In this document: in pieces, positions 1-6,907 of the stretch
Numbering within the stretch: position 1 is the stretch's first letter
Layout: every line of letters starts with the position of its first letter
Assembly (NCBI GenBank): GCA_034433305.1
Contig: DAOUAM010000020.1
Location: 1 to 38,208 of the forward strand
Source of the DNA: DAOUAM01 sp034433305
GTDB lineage: Bacteria; Chloroflexota; Dehalococcoidia; Lucifugimonadales; DAOUAM01
Direction of reading: 5' to 3'
DNA length: 38,208 nt
Program-made: the position numbers and the translations under genes
The notes under the pieces: model-generated
Told to the model about the DNA's origin: nothing
Database searches by the model: none
The model's input: the letters and a program-made list of their open reading frames with translations, nothing else

Positions 1-5
1 AGGAC

Positions 6-197
6 ATGCGCCGACTGCTGCTGGAGTACAGGGGCGAGGACGAGGTGAGCCTGGAGATTGCCACCACAGATGGCAAGCTGGTCATCCTGGAGTGGCCCAT
101 GGTGCGGGTCAACGCCTGCCCGGAGCTGGAGCAGCAACTCCAGGAGTTGCCCGGCGCCTCCGGGCGGGTGACGGTCACCGTGGAGGGCCTCCCTTGA
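6..197 (+). CDS. Small hypothetical protein (63 aa or longer)
   Basis: A short open frame starts with ATG at position 6, very close to the window edge, so the true start may lie further upstream. The product is small, acidic and Leu/Glu-rich, with no signal peptide, membrane segment or motif I recognise. Its TGA stop (195-197) overlaps the TTG start of the next gene in a TTGA arrangement, and the GGAGGG at 182-187 inside its last codons serves as that gene's ribosome site. This supports a real coding frame that is translationally coupled to the DUF2007 gene. Function unknown. Confidence 0.5.
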   Translation: MRRLLLEYRGEDEVSLEIATTDGKLVILEWPMVRVNACPELEQQLQELPGASGRVTVTVEGLP

Positions 198-412
198 AGT
201 GGGTCCACCTGACTACGGCCCAGAACCAGCTAGAGGCTGAGATGTGGCGCGACCTGCTGGTGTCGGCGGGCATACCGGCCCTGGTGCGCCCCGGCGACAC
301 CGTGTCCTTCCTGGGCGTCCGCGCCTACCCCTGCCGCGTCATGGTCATGGAAGACCAGGCTGAGGAGGCACGCAAGCTCCTCGAAGGCCACATCGGCCAC
401 GAGCTGGCCTAG
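194..412 (+). CDS. DUF2007-type small protein
   Basis: This 72-residue product opens with Lys-Trp-Val-His-Leu-Thr-Thr-Ala and continues with an acidic helix and the segment SAGIPALVRPGD, then a VMVMEDQAEEARKLL helix. That layout (short strand, 'E-x-E' helix, 'L...AGIPA', C-terminal 'A..LL' helix) is what I associate with the DUF2007 family, described as putative signal-transducing proteins of unknown mechanism. I chose the TTG start at 194 because the family similarity begins at this residue and GGAGGG lies 6 nt upstream. The longer frame reaching back to 92 would overlap the previous gene almost entirely. The assignment is by pattern only. Confidence 0.62.
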   Translation: MKWVHLTTAQNQLEAEMWRDLLVSAGIPALVRPGDTVSFLGVRAYPCRVMVMEDQAEEARKLLEGHIGHELA

Positions 413-499
413 TTCAGCGCCAACACAGCTTTGGTGGATGGCTTCACCCTCATCCAGTACTTCTCCCATCCCCTGGCGGGCAGCCTACCTGGGGCCTAT

Positions 500-528
500 T
501 TGGCACTTCGTACGGACTGTGCTATACT
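500..528 (+). promoter_or_regulatory. Sigma-70-like promoter for the transporter genes
   Basis: TTGGCA (500-505) and TATACT (523-528) are separated by exactly 17 nt, matching 5/6 and 5/6 of the -35 and -10 consensus. It lies about 70 nt upstream of the substrate-binding-protein start in a locally AT-richer gap, so it is the probable promoter of that transcription unit. No operator is obvious. Confidence 0.6.
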
Positions 529-600
529 TCAGGCCAACCTTAGACCGTAAACAGGAAGCCATTTTATCACGATTTGGAAAGGAGAATATCGCATAATTTT

Positions 601-2459
601 ATGAAACGAAAAGCGTAATTGCGGTCGCGATTGCTTCTCTCTTCCTTCTTGCTGCGTGGGCATGTGGAGGTGCAGCGCAACCCACTGCCGTTCCCACGCC
701 CACCACAGGAGGCAGCGTGGCATCGCCTGTGCCGACTTCGGGCGCCGCGGCTACACCGACAGCGCAGCAGGTAACCGGCGAGGTGCCCAACTCCAAGAGC
801 CAGAGGGGCACGGTGAGGCTGGCGGAGCTTCAGCAGGCGCTGACGGGCGCGGCGGGAAGCCTGCCCGACCTCCAGATGTTCCCGGCCCGCCAGTGGGGCG
901 TGGGCGAGAGCCTGTTCGTGCCCAGCGGCGATGACTGGGGTAGCAGCATGCTGGCCGAGTCCTGGGACCTGGCACCGGACCAGAGCAGCGTGACCGTCAG
1001 GCTCCGCAGGGGCGTCCAGTTCCACAAGGACTGGGGCGAGTTCAAGGCCGTGGACATGGCCTGGGTCATCAATCGCACCAACCCCACCCTCAACCCTGAG
1101 TCCATCGCCTCCAGCGCCGCCAACTTCTCGGCCCTCTTTGGCTCCAACCCTGTGGAAGCTGTGGACGACTATACCATACGCGCCAGGTTCAACAAGTTTG
1201 ACGTGCGTTGGGCCAGCAACTTGCTCAATCAGGAGGCCTCAGGTGGCCTGACGTCCATCGCCACGCCCAAGCGCGCCTTCGACGAGAAGGGCAAGGACTG
1301 GCTGAAAGACAACTTCATCGGCACCGGCCCGCTCCAGCAGGTGGAGCACAAGGTGGACCTGGGCGGCACTTACGAGAAAGTCCCCTACAACCACTGGCGC
1401 AAGAACGCCCAGATACAGCGCCTGGAAGTCATAGCCGTGCCCGAGGAGGCTACACGCATCGCCATGCTCCAGACCGGCGAGGTGGATGTGGCCTACATTG
1501 ACCCCAAGGACTTCGCGCGGGTCAAGGCCATGGGCTTCATGGAGGTCGGCGCGGGCCAGGGCGTGCAGGAGGGCGTGTTCTTCCCCGGCAACCTGTGGGA
1601 AGAGGTCAACGCTCTCACCGGCCAGAAGATAGACTTCACCCAGCATGGCGTGTACGCCCGCGAGCTGCCCTGGATCGGCAACCCCTGGACCCCCAATGAC
1701 TCCAACAACCCCTCAGGCATGAACGACATGGAGCAGGCCCGCCTGGTGCGCCAGGCGCTGGCCCGCTCGGTGGACCGCAACGCCATCATCACCCACGTCA
1801 TGGGCGGCGTCGGCACGCCGGTACACGTGGAGTACTTCAGCACCAAGAGCCCCAACTGAGACAGCAAGTACGAGTACCCCTACGACCCGGCTGAGGCCGA
1901 GCGGCTGCTGGAGCAGGCCGGCTTCCCCAGGGGCAGCAACGGCTATCGCTTCGACATGCCCCTCTTCGTCGGCCCTGAGCTGGGTGGCGGCGAAGGCCCT
2001 GCCGGCGAGATCGGCGACGCCATCAGCGGCTTCTGGGACAAGATCGGCATAAAGGTGCAGGTCCTCAAGTACGCCTACGCCGTCTATCGCCCCGGCCTGG
2101 TGGGCAGGACCTCGGTTACGCCCTTCCTGACTTCCTGCGACGATGGCCAGGAGTCCTATCCCTGGGACTGGCCCAAGGGCCTGGTCATGACCACCCTCAC
2201 CCGTGGCGGCTTTAGCTGCGGCTTCGAGTCGCCGGAGATCCTCCAGTGGTACCAGCAGAGCTCCCGGGAGGTGGACAGGAACAAGCGCATCGAGATCAAC
2301 AACAAGGTGCTGGAGTACCTCCACTTCTGGGCGCTTTCACCCGGGTACGTCAGCATCCCCCATGCCTACTTCGCCAACCCCAAGTACATCAAGGAATGGC
2401 CGATGCACCTGGGCAACTCCCTTAACTCGCCTGAAAATATAGTCCTGGCTGGACAGTAG
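601..2459 (+). pseudogene. Peptide ABC transporter substrate-binding lipoprotein (SBP_bac_5), frameshifted and with an internal stop
   Basis: The main frame encodes an extracytoplasmic solute-binding protein of the oligopeptide/dipeptide type: the segment SSVTVRLRRGVQFHKDWGEF is the family's 'LR.GV.FHDG' region, followed by the lobe ending in GEVDVAYID. Upstream codons in the same frame (615-717) give a lipoprotein signal with lipobox LAAWAC followed by a Gly/Ala/Pro/Thr linker. That frame has no start codon; it joins the ATG at 601 only if one A is added to the AAAA run at 609-612, which would restore Met-Lys-Arg-Lys-Ser-Val-Ile-Ala. A TGA at 1857-1859 then interrupts the frame, and the same frame resumes at once (DSKYEYPYDP...) and runs to 2459. 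A Trp codon (TGG) is the likely ancestral state. AAAGGAG lies at 578-584. Either this is a decaying gene or there are two sequence errors. Intact permeases follow. Confidence 0.8.
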
Positions 2460-2471
2460 CAACGGACCGTT

Positions 2472-2502
2472 GACCGCGTGGCGCCTCAGGCGCCACGCGG
2501 TC
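2472..2502 (+). terminator. Perfect 14-bp hairpin between binding protein and permeases
   Basis: GACCGCGTGGCGCC (2472-2485) and its exact reverse complement (2489-2502) flank a 3-nt TCA loop. There is no long T tract afterwards, so full termination is uncertain. In oligopeptide operons an intergenic hairpin after the binding-protein gene commonly limits permease expression or protects the upstream mRNA. I infer that role here. Confidence 0.6.
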
Positions 2503-2552
2503 TTATGGGGCCAGTGCCAGGATGCAATAGACATGTGCTGGAAGTGACCGGG

Positions 2553-3509
2553 ATGTACCGTTACCTTATAAGAAGACTGGCTTTTGCACTCCTCAGCCTC
2601 GTGGCGGCCACTCTCCTTGTGTTCGGGCTGTCACGCGCGGCCGGCGACCCGCTGCTCCTGTATGCCAAGCCCGGCGGCTATGGCATGTCGCCCGAACGGG
2701 TGGAGGCGCTCAAGAAGAAGCTGGGACTGGACAGGCCGCTGATTGTGCAGTACTTCATGTGGCTGGGCCGGGCGCTCAAGGGTGACCTGGGCAACACCAT
2801 CGTCAACGAAACGCCGGTAATGCGGCTCATCCGGGAGCGCATCGCGGCCACGCTGCAACTGGGCCTGGCGGCCTTCATCTTTGCCATATCGGTGGGGATA
2901 CCCCTGGGGGTCCTGTCGGCGGTGAAACGCGGCACCATCTGGGACTACCTGGGCCGCGGCTTTGCCCTCTTCGGCCAGGCGCTGCCGACCTTCTGGGTGG
3001 GCATCATGGCCATACTGGTCTTCGCGGTGGTCCTGGAGTGGCTGCCCGTGGGCACCCCGGGGCCGGCCAACGCCTTCCCCCTGAGCTGGGTCCGCATCAA
3101 GCACTTCCTGATGCCAGCCATCACCCTGGGCTGGCTTCCAGCGGCGGCCTTCCTGCGCCTGACGCGCTCGGCCATGCTGGAGGTGCTGGACTCGGAGTAC
3201 ATCAAGCTGGCCCGCGCCAAGGGCGTAAGCCGCCGGTCTGTCATCTGGAAGCATGCCTTCAGGAATGCCGTGTTGCAGCCGCTTACCCTGGCGGCCATCA
3301 CCCTGGCCGGGTTCATCACCGGCTCCGTGGTGGCCGAGCGCATCTTCGCCTGGCCTGGCGTCGGCCAGTTGACCATACAGGCGGTGTGGAACAATGACTT
3401 CCCTACCCTCACCGGCACCGTGCTGCTGTGGACACTGGCCTTCCTGGTGATGAACTTCCTGGCCGACCTGGCCTACGGCATCCTGAACCCTCGCATCAGG
3501 TACAACTAG
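2553..3509 (+). CDS. Peptide ABC transporter permease, DppB type
   Basis: Inner-membrane permease subunit of a peptide/nickel-type importer, 318 residues. The N terminus (MYRYLIRRL followed by a long hydrophobic stretch) is typical of DppB-like proteins. The following extracytoplasmic segment holds the usual LGLDRPLIVQY element. Five or more further hydrophobic helices follow, and the cytoplasmic EAA loop reads EYIKLARAKGVSRRSVIWKHAFRN (about residues 216-239), the contact for the ATPase. It ends with NPRIRYN, a characteristic C terminus. I chose ATG 2553 rather than the in-frame 2478 because 2478 lies inside the hairpin and the family begins at MYRYL. The partner permease starts 10 nt downstream. 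No ATPase genes are visible in the window. Confidence 0.9.
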   Translation: MYRYLIRRLAFALLSLVAATLLVFGLSRAAGDPLLLYAKPGGYGMSPERVEALKKKLGLDRPLIVQYFMWLGRALKGDLGNTIVNETPVMRLIRERIAATLQLGLAAFIFAISVGIPLGVLSAVKRGTIWDYLGRGFALFGQALPTFWVGIMAILVFAVVLEWLPVGTPGPANAFPLSWVRIKHFLMPAITLGWLPAAAFLRLTRSAMLEVLDSEYIKLARAKGVSRRSVIWKHAFRNAVLQPLTLAAITLAGFITGSVVAERIFAWPGVGQLTIQAVWNNDFPTLTGTVLLWTLAFLVMNFLADLAYGILNPRIRYN

Positions 3510-3519
3510 GTCCTGAAAT

Positions 3520-4404
3520 ATGCAAACAACACAGGTTGCTTCCACTCTCAGCTTGCATCCCGGCGTGCCGGTATGGCGCTTCCTGCGCCGCTGGCCTGTC
3601 ATCCCCCTGGTGGTCCTGACGACCCTGGCGGTGGTGGGGATCGGAGCGCCCTGGATTGCGCCCAATGACCCCATCGCCCAGTCTTTGCCCGACCGCAACG
3701 CCAGGCCCTTCTACCAGCAGGGCAGCCACTACCTGCTGGGCGGCGACCACGTCGGCCGCGACGTGCTGAGCCGGATGGTCTATGGCGCGCGCATCTCCCT
3801 GACGGTCATGAGCATCGCCCTGTCCGCCGGCCTGGTGGTGGGCACCACGCTGGGGCTGCTGGCCGGGTACTTCGGCGGCATCCTGGACGAGCTTATCACC
3901 CGGCTGGTGGACATCTGGTTGGGCTTCCCCTTCCTGCTGCTGGCCCTGGTGGTGGCCGTGGTCATCGGCGCCAGCTTCGTGACGGTGATGGCGCTCATGT
4001 CCCTGCTGGCCTGGAGCTCCTTCGTGCGCAGCGTCCGCGCCGATGTGCTGGTGCTGAAGCAGAGCGACTTCGTGGCGCTGGCGCGGGTGGCGGGGGCGTC
4101 CACTGGCCGCATCATTGTCAGGCACATCCTGCCTGGCACCATCGGCACGGTGACGGTCATTGCCTCGCTGAGCGTGGGACAGCTTATCCTGGCCGAGGCA
4201 ACGCTGAGCTTTCTGGGCGCTGGCATACCCGCGCCGACGCCCTCCTGGGGCAACATGATCTCTGAGGGCCGGGACTACCTCCAGACGGCCTGGTGGACCT
4301 CCACTTTCCCTGGCCTGGCCCTGTTCCTTACCGTCATGTCCCTGAACTTCCTGGGCGACTGGGTGCGGGACAAGCTGGATCCACGGCTGCGGCAGCTAAT
4401 GTAG
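3520..4404 (+). CDS. Peptide ABC transporter permease, DppC type
   Basis: Second permease subunit, 294 residues. It has a short cytoplasmic N terminus, a first membrane segment (VIPLVVLTTLAVVGIGAPWI), then the DppC-typical HYLLGGDHVGRDVLSRMVYGARISL element (about residues 68-92). Four to five more helices follow, and the EAA loop reads FVALARVAGASTGRIIVRHI (about residues 186-205). The C terminus LGDWVRDKLDPRL is also characteristic. It lies 10 nt after the DppB-type gene and is presumably co-transcribed and heterodimeric with it. The Shine-Dalgarno sequence is weak, which fits coupled translation. Substrate cannot be read from the permeases; the broken binding protein would have set specificity. 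Confidence 0.9.
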   Translation: MQTTQVASTLSLHPGVPVWRFLRRWPVIPLVVLTTLAVVGIGAPWIAPNDPIAQSLPDRNARPFYQQGSHYLLGGDHVGRDVLSRMVYGARISLTVMSIALSAGLVVGTTLGLLAGYFGGILDELITRLVDIWLGFPFLLLALVVAVVIGASFVTVMALMSLLAWSSFVRSVRADVLVLKQSDFVALARVAGASTGRIIVRHILPGTIGTVTVIASLSVGQLILAEATLSFLGAGIPAPTPSWGNMISEGRDYLQTAWWTSTFPGLALFLTVMSLNFLGDWVRDKLDPRLRQLM

Positions 4405-4444
4405 GCCGCAGCCTCCTTATGGATGGAGCGGGCAAAGGAAAGCC

Positions 4445-4466
4445 CCCTCTCCGAATTCGGAGAGGG
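4445..4466. repeat. Minimal palindromic repeat (CCCTCTCC/GGAGAGGG)
   Basis: A perfect 22-bp palindrome (eight-base arms CCCTCTCC and GGAGAGGG around GAATTC) lies 40 nt downstream of the DppC-type stop. Its arms match the outer arms of the larger intergenic repeats elsewhere in the window, so I read it as a minimal copy. It may also act as a transcription-ending hairpin. The rest of the 4405-4622 gap shows no gene, RNA or promoter I can support. Confidence 0.6.
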
Positions 4467-4622
4467 AATGGACACAAGTGCACCCTTGAGCTTGACCCTC
4501 GCAGTGGCCTTGCCCTCGGGCCGACGGCGAGAGGTCGCTTAGCCAGTCATGTCCATATTTTAGCCTGCTATCGCCTGCGAAGCCATAGACTCACATTCTG
4601 TTAGGTGGATGCATTGCCATTC

Positions 4623-5429
4623 TTACAATTCCGTCCAGAATCCCTGGGGCGATATCCGAAAGGCACGAGAGGCGTCAGGGACAGAACCAGGGGCCCAGCA
4701 CAATCGGGCAGGAGCGAGATTGACACCGTAACCGGAGTCTGAGGTATCCCGTCCGACAAGCACCTCCACATCTCCCTCAGCAGTCGGAGATGCAGGAATG
4801 CTTCTATCCAGTATCCAGTGGGCCGGAATTGGGCTACGTCCTCGAACAACAGGGGATTCAGCACTCAGGTCCAGCGTGAAGCCCGCGAAGATACCATTGG
4901 ATACAGGTTGCATTTCCGAGAGTTGTATCCTACCCATTCCATAGGTACGTTCCCCGCCTACCTGAAGGTCCCTCAGGAGAGTTTCAAGATTGCTGTTATC
5001 TGACTGCCGTCGGACGAAGAGCGCTCCGGTGAGGTAAACCGACTCTCCATCCGGCCGGGCTCGAGGGAGAATGCACTCGACTTCGTGAAGGCTTCCTTCT
5101 TCTGCACAACGGTTTTCGAGACTGAGGGCTGTATGGGCTGTGGAGCCGAGAAAGCAGTATTCAAATTCCTGCTTGCTCATTGCGGAGCCTGGGCCAAATA
5201 GCACCGTACCATTCTCGTAAAAGGGCACAAAGACGGTCTTGTCCATTAACGTTGGAAACAGGTAGCCGAAGCAGAAGTGCTTGTCTATCTCATCACGGGC
5301 TTCGGTATAGCTGACTGAGGTTCCGGTTAATACCATTTTGGCAGCAACAGCAGCCCAAAGGTTCCGCCCTGGCACATAGGGTCTTGTATGTTTAGGGAGT
5401 CGGCGGTTGGGTGTACTAATGAGCAGCAT
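4623..5429 (-). CDS. Orphan RAMP-superfamily (type III CRISPR effector-like) protein, probably 5' truncated
   Basis: The 268-residue product shows several RAMP hallmarks. They are: PYVPG near the N terminus (residues 17-21, like the 'IPGSSLKGAL' element), AEEGSLHEVE (109-118, like the 'taeegaLf..E' segment), a glycine-rich loop VGGERTYGMGRI (157-168), and a C-terminal WAPGSV (245-250) followed by an F-x-I...G-F-W motif. Together these resemble Csx10/Csm4-like (Cas5-type) subunits of type III complexes. Only about 17 residues precede PYVPG, so the usual first beta strand seems missing. The frame stays open upstream to 5459 and stops just where the IS110 element begins, suggesting the insertion removed the 5' end. 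No other cas gene or CRISPR array is in the window. Base composition is visibly less GC-rich than the neighbours, a sign of transfer. RAMP membership is fairly sure; subtype and activity are not. Confidence 0.62.
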   Translation of the reverse strand: MLLISTPNRRLPKHTRPYVPGRNLWAAVAAKMVLTGTSVSYTEARDEIDKHFCFGYLFPTLMDKTVFVPFYENGTVLFGPGSAMSKQEFEYCFLGSTAHTALSLENRCAEEGSLHEVECILPRARPDGESVYLTGALFVRRQSDNSNLETLLRDLQVGGERTYGMGRIQLSEMQPVSNGIFAGFTLDLSAESPVVRGRSPIPAHWILDRSIPASPTAEGDVEVLVGRDTSDSGYGVNLAPARLCWAPGSVPDASRAFRISPQGFWTEL

Positions 5430-5430
5430 G

Positions 5431-5578
5431 GTCCCCCATGCCGCCCATATGGGACGGCCTTAGAGAGACTCTGCCACCAGTGACACCCACCGCCGATGCG
5501 GGGTCCCACCGCTCCCCAAGAAAAGGAGACGGTCCATGTACCGCAAGGGTGCGGAGGTGTCAGAAAGGAGTTGCCTCC
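5431..5578 (+). ncRNA. IS110 leader region: candidate bridge-RNA locus
   Basis: IS110-group elements carry a non-coding stretch upstream of the recombinase that specifies a structured bridge RNA pairing with target and donor DNA. The 148 nt before this transposase are non-coding and rich in short inverted repeats: CCCATATGGG at 5444-5453, CATG(N6)CATG at 5428-5441, and CCGCA-AGGG-TGCGG at 5541-5554. Fewer than 15 nt separate the transposase stop from a genomic repeat, so the upstream side is the only place such an RNA could be. I see no sequence homology to a known bridge RNA; the call rests on position and family knowledge. Confidence 0.35.
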
Positions 5579-6544
5579 ATGCTTGGCCTGGATGTGAGCA
5601 AGGACAGTATCACTGCCACCCTCCTGGACAACGCCCAGCGGCTGTGCTGGGAGCGCCGCGTCCCCAACAGCCCTGGGGGTATCGAGGTCCTGTTGCGGGA
5701 AACCCCCGTGGAGCACCCCTGGGTGTTGGAACCCACAGGCCGCTACAGCACCTCCATCGCCCGCCGGGCTGTGGAAGCTGGCCGACGCGTGCTGTTGGCC
5801 CGGCCCCGGGAGGCCCAGGCTTTCTTGCGCTCGGTGCAGCCCCGGGCCAAGACCGACCGGCTGGACAGTCGGGGGCTGGCACGCTATGCTTACGCTGTGC
5901 CCTTGCCAGCCTACCCCCTGAAGAGTCCTGCCCTGGAGGAACTGGACCAACTGCTGGCCGCCCGCCAGGGGCTGGCCCAGAGCCTGGCCCGCTTGCGCCA
6001 GCAACGAGCTTGCTTGCCTGCGGCTGGACCGGTGCTGAGTGCGGCCATTAGTGCCCTGCAAGCCCAGGAGCGAGTCCTGGACCGTCAGATTGCCGCTCAG
6101 ACGCGCAGGGCCCAGGTGCCTGGAGTGGATACCCTGGACCGAGTGCCGGGCATCGGGCCGGTGCTGGCCACGGCTGCGGCGGCCTGCTTGCACGCCAAGC
6201 AGTTTACCCAACCTGACCAGTTTGTGGCCTACATCGGGCTGGACGTGCGTGTGCGCCAGAGCGGCAAGCGCCAGGGGCAGCAGGCGCTGTCCAGGCGAGG
6301 CCACGCCCAGTTGCGCCGGCTGTTCTACCTGGCGGCCCAGGCCAATTTGCGGACCAAAGACCCTCACAACCCCTTCAAGCTCCAGTATGCTCGGGAGCGG
6401 GCCAAAGGACTGTCCAGCACTGCCGCGCTCAACGCCGTGGCCCGCAAGCTGGCCCGCGTGTGCTGGTCCTTGATGCGTCATGGCACCGAATACCAGCCTG
6501 ACCGCGTCCATAGGCAAGTTGCACCTCTTGACAAGCAACCATAG
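5579..6544 (+). mobile_element. IS110-family transposase (DEDD recombinase)
   Basis: A 321-residue IS110 transposase. The N-terminal RuvC-like DEDD domain has Asp5 (GLDVSKD), Glu51 (VLEPTGRY) and the pair Asp93/Asp96 (KTDRLDS), all four metal-binding acids. The C-terminal Transposase_20 domain carries the helix-hairpin-helix VPGIGPVLATAAAA and the region QFVAYIGLDVRVRQSGKRQG with its catalytic-Ser context, ending in the helical AARLNAVARKLA-like tail. ATG 5579 follows AGGAG (5566-5570) by 8 nt; the frame is open further upstream but there is no better start. The reading frame is intact, so the element could be active. It abuts the truncated RAMP gene on the left and a palindromic repeat pair on the right. 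A longer non-coding left than right side points to the IS110 rather than IS1111 subgroup. Confidence 0.9.
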
Positions 6545-6554
6545 GATCTCTTTA

Positions 6555-6700
6555 GCTCTCCCCCAGATGGGGCGAGAATCCCTTCCCCCCTTGGGGGAAG
6601 GCCAGGAAGGGCAAGAGGCCAGCCCCCTCTCCGGCTCTCCCCCACAGGGGGCGAGGATAATCCCTTCCCCCAGTGGGGGAAGGCCAGGAAGGGGCAAGAC
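6555..6700. repeat. Two tandem copies of palindromic repeat module
   Basis: Two similar units begin at 6555 and 6634 (period 79). Each runs GCTCTCCCCCA, a 2-4 nt turn, GGGGCGAG, then a CCCTTCCCCC/GGGGGAAGG hairpin and a GCCAGGAAGGG tail. Between them is AGCCCCCTCTCCGG, the outer arm seen in other copies. They begin 10 nt after the transposase stop. Related modules occur at 17.7, 31.8 and 36.0 kb. Confidence 0.75.
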
Positions 6701-6907
6701 GTCCTGAATTACCCTTTCAAGTTGTCAACCGTCAATTCGGGGAGGGGACCATCGCTCAGGCGACGCCATGCCCTTGAATACCGGGGTGAGATGCCGCGCC
6801 AGGGCCGTCGTTCCCTGTCGGAAAGGGGCTGGTCAATTCCAGCCCCTTCTGGTAACTTCAAGACCAGGGTAGACCGCCCTGAGTCCCGGAGGCGCCACGG
6901 TGCCAGC

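Noticed and set aside
413..600. tRNA or small RNA gene in the gap before the binding protein
   Set aside because: No cloverleaf-like pairing or T-loop consensus was found; the gap is explained by a promoter and leader.
1857..1859. In-frame TGA read as Trp (stop-codon reassignment)
   Set aside because: Other genes here end naturally with TGA, including two ATGA overlaps (24546-24549, 30087-30090) and the stop at 23533-23535, so TGA is a normal stop. A local mutation or error explains the case better.
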